Shown here piece by piece: positions 37,237-47,467 of a stretch of DNA of 64,000 nt. The notes under the pieces are model-generated. The model saw only the letters and a list, made by a program, of their open reading frames with translations. It did no database searches and was not told the origin of the DNA. A program made the translations under genes and the position numbers. Position 1 is the stretch's first letter; every line of letters starts with the position of its first letter. Origin of the DNA: Aquipseudomonas alcaligenes NBRC 14159 (GTDB lineage: Bacteria > Pseudomonadota > Gammaproteobacteria > Pseudomonadales > Pseudomonadaceae); NCBI RefSeq assembly GCF_000467105.1, contig NZ_BATI01000018.1:62001-126000 (forward strand). The letters are read 5' to 3'.

Positions 37237-38211
37237 ATGAATCGCAAAACCCTCTTCGTTCTGGCGGTGCTGGCGCTGGCCCTGGTGGCCGGCTGGTACT
37301 TCACCAGCCAGGTGGGCCTGCCGCGCGTGCCGGCCCAGGCCGAACCTTGGCTGCCGGGCGTGCAGGTGGCGCAGGTCAAGGCCATTGAAGTGCAGCGTGG
37401 TGACCAGCCGCTGGTGCGCCTGGAGCGTCGCGAGCAAGGCTGGGTGATTCCGGCCAAGGCCGATTACCCGGCCGACCAGGGTGTGGTGAACAGGCTGCTC
37501 AAGGCCCTGGCCGAGGCGCGCAAGGTCGAGCCGCGCACCGCCAACCCCGAGCTGTATGGTCGCCTCGGCCTGGCTGACAAGGGCGACGCCGAACAGCGCG
37601 CCGTACGCCTCAAGCTGGAGCAGGGCGAGGTACCGCTGCAGCTGCTGATCGGCAAGCCCGGCCAGCAGCAGGGTCAGTTGGTGCGGCGCGCCGACGAGGC
37701 GCAGAGCTGGCTGGTCAGCCAGCGCATCGAATTGCCTATCAGCGAGCTGGAGTGGCTGGATCGGCGTATCGCCGCCATTCCCTTCGCCGAGGTGCGCGAA
37801 CTTGACCTGCGCCACGCCGGTGGGGAACGTCTGACGCTTTCGCGCGACAAGGCCGAGGAGGCGAACCTGCAGGTGCGCGATCTGCCCAAGGGCAAGCAGC
37901 TGGCCTTCGAGGGCGCGGCCAATGGCTTCGGGCAGTTCTTCGCCGACCTGCGTTTCGCCGATGCCGCACCGCTGGCCCAGCTCGGTTTCGAGGGCAAGCC
38001 GGCGCTGGAGTTCAGCCTCACCACCTTTGCCGGCAAGACCCTGAAAGGCCGTTTCTACAGCAAGGCCGATCAGCACTGGCTGCTGCTGGAGCAGGGCAGC
38101 GGTCTGTCCGCCAGCGAGGTGCCGGGGCGCAGCGATTGGGCCTATCGGATCGAGCCTTACCAGTACCAGAGCCTGGCCAGGAAGTTGACCGATCTGCTCG
38201 CCAAGGAGTGA
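37237..38211 (+). CDS. DUF4340 protein, partner of the ABC exporter
   Basis: 324 residues. An N-terminal membrane helix (MNRKTLFVLAVLALALVAGW) is followed by a periplasmic beta-rich region typical of DUF4340, including VRLERREQGWVIPAKADYPA near the front and a repeat-like second half. ATG 37237 has a TTGAGGAG ribosome site. It is the fourth gene of the ABC/GldG set, separated from gldG by a repeat element. DUF4340 genes commonly accompany GldG; the function is unknown. Confidence 0.85.
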   Translation: MNRKTLFVLAVLALALVAGWYFTSQVGLPRVPAQAEPWLPGVQVAQVKAIEVQRGDQPLVRLERREQGWVIPAKADYPADQGVVNRLLKALAEARKVEPRTANPELYGRLGLADKGDAEQRAVRLKLEQGEVPLQLLIGKPGQQQGQLVRRADEAQSWLVSQRIELPISELEWLDRRIAAIPFAEVRELDLRHAGGERLTLSRDKAEEANLQVRDLPKGKQLAFEGAANGFGQFFADLRFADAAPLAQLGFEGKPALEFSLTTFAGKTLKGRFYSKADQHWLLLEQGSGLSASEVPGRSDWAYRIEPYQYQSLARKLTDLLAKE

Positions 38212-38267
38212 GCAAAATGGCCTGCAGGCCCTGTATTCCGGGGCTTGCAGGCGGCCGAAAAAATCCC

Positions 38268-38295
38268 TTGGCAAGACGAACGCTTGTTTTATACT
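38268..38295 (+). promoter_or_regulatory. Promoter and long leader of the cold-shock gene
   Basis: TTGGCA (38268-38273), 16-base spacer, TATACT (38290-38295). The start codon is at 38427, so the transcript should have a 5' leader of about 125 bases, as in cspA-type genes where the leader controls mRNA stability and translation with temperature. Confidence 0.7.
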
Positions 38296-38426
38296 CGCCT
38301 GGCGGTCGCATCAGGACGCCATTCGGAACACCGCTCCATGCTCGTTATGGCCGGGGTCGGAGAGAAGAAGAAGAACGTTTGCGCCGATCCGCCCAACAAT
38401 AAAATCGAGAATCGAGGGAAGTGGTA

Positions 38427-38636
38427 ATGGCTGATCGTGAGGTCGGAACCGTCAAGTGGTTCAATGATTCCAAGGGGTATGGCTTCATTCAACGCGAAAG
38501 CGGCCCGGACGTGTTCGTCCACTACCGCGCCATCCGTGGCGAGGGGCATCGCACGCTGGTCGAAGGCCAGCAGGTGGAGTTCGCCGTGATCCAGGGCCAG
38601 AAGGGCCTGCAGGCGGAAGACGTGTCCAAGGTCTGA
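38427..38636 (+). CDS. Cold-shock-domain protein
   Basis: 69 residues, one cold-shock OB fold that binds single-stranded RNA and DNA. It starts [20 protein letters not shown], containing RNP1 (KGYGFI). RNP2 is VFVHY, where CspA has VFVHF. ATG 38427 is used; a GTG two codons upstream is also in frame. The long leader and strong promoter suggest post-transcriptional control. A terminator follows. In PAO1, as I recall, the homologue PA1159 sits beside rlmA, dapE and ndvB, the same order as here. Confidence 0.93.
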   Translation: MADREVGTVKWFNDSKGYGFIQRESGPDVFVHYRAIRGEGHRTLVEGQQVEFAVIQGQKGLQAEDVSKV

Positions 38637-38657
38637 AGCCAGACCCGTCGCACAACG

Positions 38658-38689
38658 AAAGGCCCGTCGATGACGGGCCTTTTGCTTTT
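38658..38689 (+). terminator. Terminator after the cold-shock gene
   Basis: AAAGGCCCGTC-GA-TGACGGGCCTTTT followed by GCTTTTC, 22 bp after the stop. Confidence 0.88.
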
Positions 38690-38710
38690 CAGGGGTGGGG
38701 ACTTGCTTTT

Positions 38711-38810
38711 GTTCCCTCTCCCTTTGGGAGAGGGCTGGGGTGGCGGTGCTATAAGCGGCCCGTAGTCTGAGAGACCCTCATCCCCGTCCCGCTCCCGAGT
38801 GGAGAGGGGA
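38711..38810. repeat. Dispersed CCCTCTCCC/GGGAGAGGG repeat, copy 3 (double)
   Basis: A compact CCCTCTCCCTTTGGGAGAGGG hairpin, then 50 bases with CCCTCATCCCC and GTGGAGAGGGG. The ends resemble a larger inverted repeat enclosing the element. It is the longest of the three copies and fills the gap between convergent genes. Confidence 0.72.
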
Positions 38811-38812
38811 GA

Positions 38813-39184
38813 TCAATCGGTGCGCCAGATGATTTCCTGCTCACCCTCGGCGTCGATCTTGATCCAGCGATCCGCTTCCTCCAGCGCTTCTTCCTCGCTC
38901 CAGCCACCGGGAGCGCAGCGCACCTGCACGCCGAGCGCGGCAAAGGCTGCGCGGGCGCAGGCCAGGTCATCGCTCCAGGGCGTGGCGTCGCTTTCCAGAT
39001 AGAGGCTGTGCCACTTGCCTACGGCCTTCGGCAGCCAGGTCACCGGCACTTCGCCGGCGCGGCACTTGAAGGTCTGGCCCTGCTGGCGCCACTCGCTGCA
39101 CGGACCGATGGCCTCGCTCAGCCAGACGGCAATGGCCTGCTGATCGGCGTCCTTCAGGTAGATCTCGATATCGGGTTGGCGCAT
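38813..39184 (-). CDS. Conserved hypothetical protein downstream of rlmA
   Basis: 123 residues, acidic and tryptophan-rich, starting MRQPDIEIYLKDADQQAIAV and ending EGEQEIIWRTD. No signal peptide, membrane helix or recognised motif. Its ATG lies 3 bp after the rlmA stop, so it should be translated from the dapE-rlmA message. The small size and alpha/beta pattern suggest a compact cytoplasmic domain. Homologues in the same position in PAO1 (near PA1160) are from memory. Confidence 0.75.
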   Translation of the reverse strand: MRQPDIEIYLKDADQQAIAVWLSEAIGPCSEWRQQGQTFKCRAGEVPVTWLPKAVGKWHSLYLESDATPWSDDLACARAAFAALGVQVRCAPGGWSEEEALEEADRWIKIDAEGEQEIIWRTD

Positions 39185-39187
39185 GGC

Positions 39188-41187
<2,000 letters not shown>

Positions 41188-41195
41188 TTAATGCA

Positions 41196-41222
41196 AAACG
41201 GCGGCCTCAAGGCCGCCGTTTC
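41196..41222 (-). terminator. Terminator between ndvB and dapE
   Basis: AAACGGCGGCC-TCAA-GGCCGCCGTTT. Read on the minus strand it ends in GTTTTGC and would stop ndvB transcription about 60 bp after its stop codon. Confidence 0.78.
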
Positions 41223-41245
41223 GATGGGGTGACACGCGTCGACAT

Positions 41246-41271
41246 GGTGGATGTACAAGGCGATATCCACC
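41246..41271. repeat. GGTGGAT-spacer-ATCCACC repeat next to ndvB
   Basis: GGTGGATGTACAAGGCGATATCCACC: 7-bp arms around TGTACAAGGCGAT, abutting the ndvB stop. I remember this exact type of unit (TACAAGGCGATATCCACCCT) as a dispersed intergenic element in Pseudomonas genomes; only one copy is in the window. Confidence 0.55.
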
Positions 41272-41278
41272 CTAGGGG

Positions 41279-43867
41279 CTACGCCGCCTGCGCGACCTCT
41301 TTCTCTGCCGGCTTGGGCAGCGACGACAGCAGGGCCATCAGCAGTGCCGCCAGGTAGGGCAGCGACTGCACCAGCAGGGTGGCGACCCAGAACTTCACGT
41401 CGGCGTTGCCGATGTCCTGGGCGAAGCTGATGCCGATCGCCGCACCCCACAGCAGAAGCATGACGAACACCTCTTCGCGTGCTTCGGCCAGGGCCACCAG
41501 GATGCCGTGGTTGCTGGCCATCTTCGGCGTGCGGAAGAACGGGATGGTCTTGGTGAAGGTGCCGTACAGCACCGCCTTGGCGATGGTGTGCGACAGCGCC
41601 AGGCCGGCGATGGCGGCCTGGAAGGAGCGCGCCAGGTCCACGCCCACCGCCTTGCGGTAGAGGAACATGATCTTGCCGAACTTGAAGAAGAACAGCGCCA
41701 GTGGCGGGATGGCGAAGATCATCAGCGGCGGGTCGACCCGGTTCGGCACGATGATCATCGCCGCCGACCAGAGCAGGGCGCCGATGGTGAAGAAGATGTT
41801 CAGGCCGTCGGCGATCCACGGCAGCCAGCCGGCGATGAAGTGGTAGCGCTGGCCCCGGGTGAGCTGCGAGCCTTCGCCGCGGAACAGCGCGCGGGCATGC
41901 CCCTTCATGATCTGGATGGCGCCGTAGGCCCAGCGGAAGCGCTGCTTCTTGTAGTCGATGAAGGTGTCGGGCATCAGGCCGCGACCGAAGCTCTCGTGGG
42001 CGTAGGCCGCCGAGTAGCCTTTCTCGAACACGCGCAGGCCCAGCTCGGCGTCTTCGCAGATGGTCCAGTCGGCCCACTTCAGCTCGTCCATCACGCTGCG
42101 CCGGATCATGGTCATGGTGCCGTGCTGGATGATCGCGTCGCGGTCGTTGCGGGTGACCATGCCGATGTGGAAGAAGCCCTTGTACTCGGCGTAGCAGAGC
42201 TTCTTGAAGGTGCTCTCGTCGCCATCGCGGTAGTCCTGCGGCGACTGCACCACGGCGATCTTCGGATCGGAGAAGTGCGGCACCATGTGCTTGAGCCAGT
42301 TGCGGTTCACGCAGTAGTCGGAGTCGATCACCGCGATCACTTCGGCGTCCGGCGCGGTATGCGGCAGGATGTAGTTCAGCGCGCCGCCCTTGAAGCCCTC
42401 GAGCGGGGCCACATGGAAGAAGCGGAAGCGCGGACCGAGCTGCTCGCAGTAGGCCTGCACCGGCTCCCAGACCTTCGGGTCCTTGGTGTTGTTGTCGATG
42501 ATGATGACTTCGTAATCCGGGTAGTCCAGAGCCGCCAGGGCGTCCAGGGTCTGCTTCACCATCTCCGGCGGTTCGTTGTAGCAGGGCACGTGGATCGACA
42601 CCTTGGGCCGGTAGGCGGTGTCGGTCAGCACCGGCAGGAAGGGCCGGCGACGGGTGCGGGTCCAGGCCGTCTCGGCCAGTTCATGTGCCTCGGTGAGCAG
42701 GACGATGAACACGCCCAGGGCGCCGATGCCGAGCAGGCCGCCGACGGTCAGGCTGAACCAGGTACTGTACTGCTGGCTGTAGTCGTAGCCGATCCACACC
42801 AGGGCAGAGCCGCCAACGAAGGCGACGAAGGTGAGGAAGGTGCGGCCGCGCTGGCGCAGGGCCGAGCCGTCGATCAGCATCAGCGCCAGGGCCAGCAGGC
42901 CCATGACCACCGAGGCGATGGCCAGCAGGCGCCACTGCGGAATGGCGACGACCGGTCCCTCGAAAGCGAACTTGGGCTGGCGGTCGAGGTTGTACACGCC
43001 CCAGTAGGCGCCGACCGAGCCTTCCTCGCTGGCCTTCCACGGCTGGTCGAAGGCCTCGATGACGAAATAGTTGTAGCCCTTGGCGTTTAGCGCGTTGACC
43101 AGGGTGCGCAGGTAGATGGCCTGCTCGGCCTGATCCGCCTCGGCGCCGCCACGGGTACGGCCGTTGCTCGGCCAGCCGACCTCGGAGAGCAGCAGCGGCT
43201 TCTTCGGGAACAGCTTTCGCAGGTCCTTGGCACGCTCGAGGACGAACTCGCCGGAGTCCTCCATGGGCACGAATTCCCAGTAGGGCAGGACGTGGGCGGC
43301 GATCAGGTCGACGTGCTTGGCCAGTTCGGGGTTTTCCTGCCAGATGTGCCACTGCTCGGAGGTACTGACCGGCACCTTGACTGCCGAACGCACGCGGTCG
43401 ATGTAGCCGATCAGCTCCTCGACCTCGACTTCCTGGCGGAACAGCGATTCGTTGCCCACGGTGACCCGTACCACGCTGCGCGATTCGTTGGCCAGTTCGA
43501 TGGCTTTGGCGATCTCGCGCTCGTTGCGCTCCAGGTCATTGCTGATCCATACGCCGAGGGTCACGCGCAGGCCGAACTCTTCGGCCAGGCGCGGAATGTC
43601 GGCCAGCTTGCCGTCCACCGAGTAGGTGCGGATGTTGTCGGTCTGCTGGCTCAGCAGCTCCAGGTCGGCACGTATCTGCTCGTCGCTGGGGTAGACCCCG
43701 GTCATCGGGCTCTGCCCGGCGCGGAACGGCGAGAAGGAGAAGCCGGAGATCTGCTCCGGCCAGTCCGGGGCACTGACCGGACGGTTGTAGAGTGCCCAGA
43801 GGCCGGTGAACAGGGCGGCGACCGCCACGATGACCACCAGGTTGATTCCGAGTTTGCGCGTTGGCAT
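41279..43867 (-). CDS. ndvB: GH17-GT2 bifunctional beta-1,3-glucan synthase (NdvB-type)
   Basis: 862 residues. After an N-terminal helix (8-26) comes a periplasmic GH17-like domain (about 35-305). Its acid/base candidate is E140 in VTVGNESLF and its nucleophile candidate E229 in LLLSEVGWPS. Three membrane helices follow (about 315-395), then a cytoplasmic GT2 domain with IDNN near 458, DSD at 515-517, CEDAELGL and QRFRW, then further helices. P. aeruginosa NdvB (PA1163) has this architecture and makes beta-glucans linked to biofilm antibiotic tolerance; the GH17 part is a transglycosylase in related proteins. It lies beside dapE, as in PAO1. The C-terminal membrane part looks complete. Confidence 0.9.
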   Translation of the reverse strand: MPTRKLGINLVVIVAVAALFTGLWALYNRPVSAPDWPEQISGFSFSPFRAGQSPMTGVYPSDEQIRADLELLSQQTDNIRTYSVDGKLADIPRLAEEFGLRVTLGVWISNDLERNEREIAKAIELANESRSVVRVTVGNESLFRQEVEVEELIGYIDRVRSAVKVPVSTSEQWHIWQENPELAKHVDLIAAHVLPYWEFVPMEDSGEFVLERAKDLRKLFPKKPLLLSEVGWPSNGRTRGGAEADQAEQAIYLRTLVNALNAKGYNYFVIEAFDQPWKASEEGSVGAYWGVYNLDRQPKFAFEGPVVAIPQWRLLAIASVVMGLLALALMLIDGSALRQRGRTFLTFVAFVGGSALVWIGYDYSQQYSTWFSLTVGGLLGIGALGVFIVLLTEAHELAETAWTRTRRRPFLPVLTDTAYRPKVSIHVPCYNEPPEMVKQTLDALAALDYPDYEVIIIDNNTKDPKVWEPVQAYCEQLGPRFRFFHVAPLEGFKGGALNYILPHTAPDAEVIAVIDSDYCVNRNWLKHMVPHFSDPKIAVVQSPQDYRDGDESTFKKLCYAEYKGFFHIGMVTRNDRDAIIQHGTMTMIRRSVMDELKWADWTICEDAELGLRVFEKGYSAAYAHESFGRGLMPDTFIDYKKQRFRWAYGAIQIMKGHARALFRGEGSQLTRGQRYHFIAGWLPWIADGLNIFFTIGALLWSAAMIIVPNRVDPPLMIFAIPPLALFFFKFGKIMFLYRKAVGVDLARSFQAAIAGLALSHTIAKAVLYGTFTKTIPFFRTPKMASNHGILVALAEAREEVFVMLLLWGAAIGISFAQDIGNADVKFWVATLLVQSLPYLAALLMALLSSLPKPAEKEVAQAA

Positions 43868-44070
43868 GGCTGCTTAGAGGTTCCGCAATAAGGAACAGGG
43901 TTGCGTCGAGAGGCCAGTGCACCTGGCGGCTGCTCGTCCGAACCGGGAAATGGGCCGGCGAACGCCGGTCGGCGCGCATGCTACTCCGCGGCCGCAAGAC
44001 TGTATAGCACCGCCGGGCCCCGCCAGGGGCTTGGTCCGCCGGCATGCCGCAGGAGTTCCGCAGACGGTTC

Positions 44071-45216
44071 TCAAAGGGCACGCAGGAGGATGCGTTCACT
44101 GGCCTGGAAATCGATCCCAGGTGGCTCGCCGCGGCTGTCGCGACGCTGCAGTTGGGCGAGGATCTCTGCCACGGCCTCGGCGTCCAGGCCGTGGGCGGAC
44201 AGGCGCGTGGCCAGGCCCATGCGCTGGAAGAAGCCTGCGGTAGCGCCGATGGCGGCGCTGACGCGTTGCTGCGGGGCGCCGCGGTGCAGGCCCCAGACCT
44301 GCCCGGCATAGCGCAGCAGCTGGCGCGGGTGCTGGTCGGCGTACTCGGCAAGCAGGGCCGGCAGCAGAACGGCCAGGCTCTGCCCATGGTCGAGGTGGTA
44401 GAGCAGGCTGAGCTGGCGGGCCAGCGGGGCCAGGCCCGCGACCGGTGCGGCGCCGCAGCCGAGCAGGCCGCCATGAGCCTGGCTGGCGCACCACATCAGG
44501 TTGGCCTGGCTGGCATAGTCGCTCGGGTTGGCCAGGGCCTTGGGACCTTCCTCGATCAGGGTCAGCAGCAGGCTCTCGGCCTGGCGTTCCTGCAGCGGCG
44601 TATCCCCGGCATAGTTCAGGTAGTGCTCCAGGGTATGCACGAAGCTGGTGACGACCGCGTTGCCGATCTGGCGCGGTGGCAGGCTGAAGGCGCTGCAGGG
44701 GTCGAGAATGGCGAAGCGTGGCTGCAGGCAGGGGCTGCCATAGCCCAGGCGCACTTGCAGATCGGCATGGCAGAGCACGCCGTGCGGGCTGCACTCCGAA
44801 CCGCTGCTGGCCAGCGTCGCCACGCAGCCCAGGGGCAGTGCGCGGCGAATCGGCGTGCCGCTGAGCAGGTCGAAGGGTTCGCCGGGGTAGGGCAGTGCGG
44901 CGGCGATGAACTTGCTGCCATCGATCACCGCGCCGTCGCCGACGGCGAGGATGAAGTCGCAGTGCTCGCGGCGGGCCTGATCCACCGCCCGCAGCAGGGT
45001 GGTGTACTGCGGGTTGGCCTCGATCCCGGCAAAGCGGCTGATGCGGTGGCCGGCCAGGGCCTGCTCGACCTGCTGCCACACGCCGTTCTGCAGGATGCTG
45101 CCGCCACCGTGGGTCACCAGCACCCGGCTGTCGGCGGGGATCAACTGGCCGAGGCTGGCGATCTGCCCGGCGCCGAACAGGATGCGCGTCGGGTTGCAGT
45201 AGCTGAAATTGCGCAT
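44071..45216 (-). CDS. YqhD-like iron-type alcohol dehydrogenase homologue with an altered metal site
   Basis: 381 residues, aligning from end to end with E. coli YqhD from memory (NADPH aldehyde reductase). The metal ligands are not conserved. Against YqhD D194, H198, H267 and H281, this protein has T190, H194, A263 and H277. The second His of the motif (H271 in YqhD) is R267. The cofactor loop GGGS (94-97) is GDGA. The rest of the fold, including VLVTHGGGS, SGSE and LDHGQ, is kept. It is therefore likely a non-metal or inactive variant, or it uses other ligands. It lies divergent from tcdA. The function cannot be inferred from YqhD. Confidence 0.82.
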   Translation of the reverse strand: MRNFSYCNPTRILFGAGQIASLGQLIPADSRVLVTHGGGSILQNGVWQQVEQALAGHRISRFAGIEANPQYTTLLRAVDQARREHCDFILAVGDGAVIDGSKFIAAALPYPGEPFDLLSGTPIRRALPLGCVATLASSGSECSPHGVLCHADLQVRLGYGSPCLQPRFAILDPCSAFSLPPRQIGNAVVTSFVHTLEHYLNYAGDTPLQERQAESLLLTLIEEGPKALANPSDYASQANLMWCASQAHGGLLGCGAAPVAGLAPLARQLSLLYHLDHGQSLAVLLPALLAEYADQHPRQLLRYAGQVWGLHRGAPQQRVSAAIGATAGFFQRMGLATRLSAHGLDAEAVAEILAQLQRRDSRGEPPGIDFQASERILLRAL

Positions 45217-45306
45217 GGGCAGGCTCCATCCGGGCCATCCTTGCACTATAGCGGAGCGGGCGCCGGCCTCTGGCCGTATAATGCTGGCCGGTTTGCGAGG
45301 TGTGTG

Positions 45307-46119
45307 ATGGCGACAGAGGATCCGCGTTTCGGCGGTATTGCCCGGTTGTACGGGCGTGAAGGGCTGCAACGTCTGGCGGCGGCCCATGTGGCGGTGGTCG
45401 GCATCGGCGGCGTCGGCTCCTGGGCGGCCGAGGCCCTGGCGCGCTCTTGTGTGGGCGAGATCTCGCTGTTCGACCTCGACGACGTGTGCATCACCAACAC
45501 CAACCGCCAGGTGCATGCCATCGACGGCGCCGTGGGCAAGGCCAAGGTCGACGAGATGGCCGCGCGCATCCGTGCCATCAACCCGGCCTGCAAGGTCCAT
45601 CCGGTGGCTGATTTCGTCACCCGCGAGACCATGGCCGAGTACATCACCGAACAGCTCGACGCGGTGATCGACTGCATCGACAGCGTGGCCGCCAAGGCAG
45701 CGCTGATCGCCTGGTGCAAACGGCGCAAGATCCAGATCGTCACCACCGGCGGCGCCGGTGGCCAGGTCGATCCGACGCAGATCCAGGTCGCCGACCTCAA
45801 CAAGACCTTCAACGACCCGTTGGCGGCCAAGGTGCGCAGCACCCTGCGCCGCGACTACAACTTCTCCCGCACGCCGGGGCGCAGCTACAGCGTGCCCTGC
45901 GTGTTCTCCACCGAGCAGCTGCGCTACCCCAAGCCGGACGGCAGCGTCTGTCAGGCCAAGGGCTTCGTCGGCGAAGGCGTCAAGCTCGACTGCGCCGGCG
46001 GTTTCGGCGCGGTGATGATGGTCACCGCCAGTTTCGGCATGGCCGCCGCCGCGCGCACCATCGACAAGCTGGTGGCCGGTGCGCGACGTCCGGCGGAACG
46101 TGCCGGCAAGGCCGGTTAG
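45307..46119 (+). CDS. tcdA: tRNA threonylcarbamoyladenosine dehydratase TcdA (CsdL)
   Basis: 270-residue E1-like protein that cyclises t6A37 to ct6A37 in tRNA using ATP. The Rossmann loop is GIGGVGSWAAEALARS (residues 33-48). DLDDVCITNTNRQ binds ATP, and DCIDSVAAKAALI and TTGGAGGQVDPT are family motifs. Two cysteines near PCVFS and the CAGGF segment may receive sulfur from the CsdA/CsdE pair, encoded 2-3 kb away. ATG 45307 is used, with TATAAT at 45277-45282 upstream. tsaB, acting earlier in the pathway, is at 16942. Confidence 0.95.
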   Translation: MATEDPRFGGIARLYGREGLQRLAAAHVAVVGIGGVGSWAAEALARSCVGEISLFDLDDVCITNTNRQVHAIDGAVGKAKVDEMAARIRAINPACKVHPVADFVTRETMAEYITEQLDAVIDCIDSVAAKAALIAWCKRRKIQIVTTGGAGGQVDPTQIQVADLNKTFNDPLAAKVRSTLRRDYNFSRTPGRSYSVPCVFSTEQLRYPKPDGSVCQAKGFVGEGVKLDCAGGFGAVMMVTASFGMAAAARTIDKLVAGARRPAERAGKAG

Positions 46120-46155
46120 GCATTCATGCGCCCGCGGGCGCTCAGAGAGTTTTCC

Positions 46156-46617
46156 ATGAACAACAACGATGTATTGCGCAGCCTGCGCTACCTGCTGGAT
46201 ATCAGCGACGCCCAGCTGGTCGGGATCTGCCAGCTGGCCGATTACAGCCTGGCGCCCGAGACGGTCGCCGCCCTGCTGAAGAAGGACGACGAGGAAGGCT
46301 TCCAGCCTTGCAGCGACGAGGTACTGGCGCACTTCCTGGCCGGCCTGGTGCTGCACAAGCGGGGGCGCGACGAAAGCCGTCCGCCGCTGCCGGTGGAAAA
46401 GCGCCTGACCAACAACATCATCCTGAAGAAACTGCGGGTGGCCTTCGAGCTGCGCGACGACGACCTGCACGAGATCCTTCGCGCCGCCGACCTGCCGATG
46501 ACCAAGGCCGAGCTCAATGCGCTGTTCCGCAGCCCCGAGCACAAGAACTACCGCGCCTGCGGTGACCAGCTGCTGCGCAACTTCCTGCGTGGCCTGACCC
46601 AGCGTCAGCGCGGCTGA
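46156..46617 (+). CDS. DUF1456 (YehS-like) protein
   Basis: 153 residues made of two similar helical repeats, each starting NNxxLRxLRxxLxxxD: NNNDVLRSLRYLLDISDAQL (about 2-21) and NNIILKKLRVAFELRDDDL (about 90-108). That duplication defines DUF1456. There is no known function. ATG 46156 gives MNNNDVLR; upstream codons are part of the gap. It is in the same direction as tcdA, 36 bp after it, and may share its message. Confidence 0.88.
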   Translation: MNNNDVLRSLRYLLDISDAQLVGICQLADYSLAPETVAALLKKDDEEGFQPCSDEVLAHFLAGLVLHKRGRDESRPPLPVEKRLTNNIILKKLRVAFELRDDDLHEILRAADLPMTKAELNALFRSPEHKNYRACGDQLLRNFLRGLTQRQRG

Positions 46618-46666
46618 TCGTCTCGGCTAAGCTTGAGGGGCAGACGGCCCCAGATCTGAGGTGCCC

Positions 46667-47467
46667 ATGTCCATTTCGCTCCGCCGCTCGCCGAGGCGCT
46701 GGCTGGTACTGGCCAGCCTGATGCTGAGTGGCCTGGTGTCGGCCGCCGAACCGGTGGTACGTATCGGCACCGGCGACTGGGTGCCCTATGTCGACCAGCA
46801 TCGCGCCGACGGCGGTGCCCTGGCCCGCCTGATCAGCGCGGTGTTCGCTGCCGCCGGTTACCAGGTCGAGTTCTCCTTCTACCCCTGGGACCGCAACGTG
46901 CTGATGCTGCAGCAGGGGGAGCTGGATGCCATCATGCCCTACAGCTGCAGCCCGATGCGCCTGAACTATGGCGTGTGCAGCGAGCCGCTGGTGCGCGGCG
47001 AGATCGTCCTGTTCCACCGCAAGGACCAGGCGTTCGACTGGCAGCGCATCGAGGACCTGCAGCCCTACCGGATCGCCACCACGCTCGGTTATTCCTACGG
47101 GCCTCAGTTCGACCAGGCCTTGCAGGCCGGGCAGCTGCAGGTCGAGCAGAACAGCAAGGAGGACACGGCCTTCCGACTGTTGGCGCTGGGCCGCGTCGAC
47201 CTGCATCCGCAGGATCGCGCGGTCGGCTACGCCATGCTCCGGCGCCTGTTCTCCGAGCCTGAGCGCAGGGCCATCACCCACCACCCGCGCTACCTCAACA
47301 CCGAGCCGCTGCGCCTGCTGTTTCGCAAGGATGATCCGCAGGCCGAGGCATTGTTGCGGCACTTCAACGAGTCATTGGCACGTTTCGCCCGGCGCGGTGA
47401 GCTCAAGCGCCTGCAGGAGGCTCTGTACCGGGGCGACCCCGATCGCTGGAATCCGCAAGCGCCTTGA
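46667..47467 (+). CDS. Periplasmic solute-binding protein, family 3 type
   Basis: 266 residues with a signal peptide (about 1-27, cut near VSAAEP). A bilobed extracellular-solute-binding protein domain follows: VVRIGTGDWVPYVDQHRAD, ELDAIMPYSCSPMRLNYGVC, then LGYSYGPQFDQALQAG. No partner permease or ATPase gene is adjacent. It could feed a transporter elsewhere or act as a sensor; the ligand is unknown. Two cysteines in SCSP and YGVCSE may form a disulfide. ATG 46667 is preferred over GTG 46661. The last 65 bp overlap the 3' end of the next, opposite-strand gene. Confidence 0.82.
   Translation: MSISLRRSPRRWLVLASLMLSGLVSAAEPVVRIGTGDWVPYVDQHRADGGALARLISAVFAAAGYQVEFSFYPWDRNVLMLQQGELDAIMPYSCSPMRLNYGVCSEPLVRGEIVLFHRKDQAFDWQRIEDLQPYRIATTLGYSYGPQFDQALQAGQLQVEQNSKEDTAFRLLALGRVDLHPQDRAVGYAMLRRLFSEPERRAITHHPRYLNTEPLRLLFRKDDPQAEALLRHFNESLARFARRGELKRLQEALYRGDPDRWNPQAP

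Noticed and set aside
38218..38258. Hairpin GCCTGCAGGCCC/GGGCTTGCAGGC after DUF4340 considered as a terminator
   Set aside because: It is followed by an A run, not T, on the plus strand. It lies just before the cold-shock promoter, so any role is unclear.
38711..38810. Repeat block considered as a CRISPR-like array
   Set aside because: No regular direct repeats with equal spacers and no cas genes. It is an inverted-repeat element.
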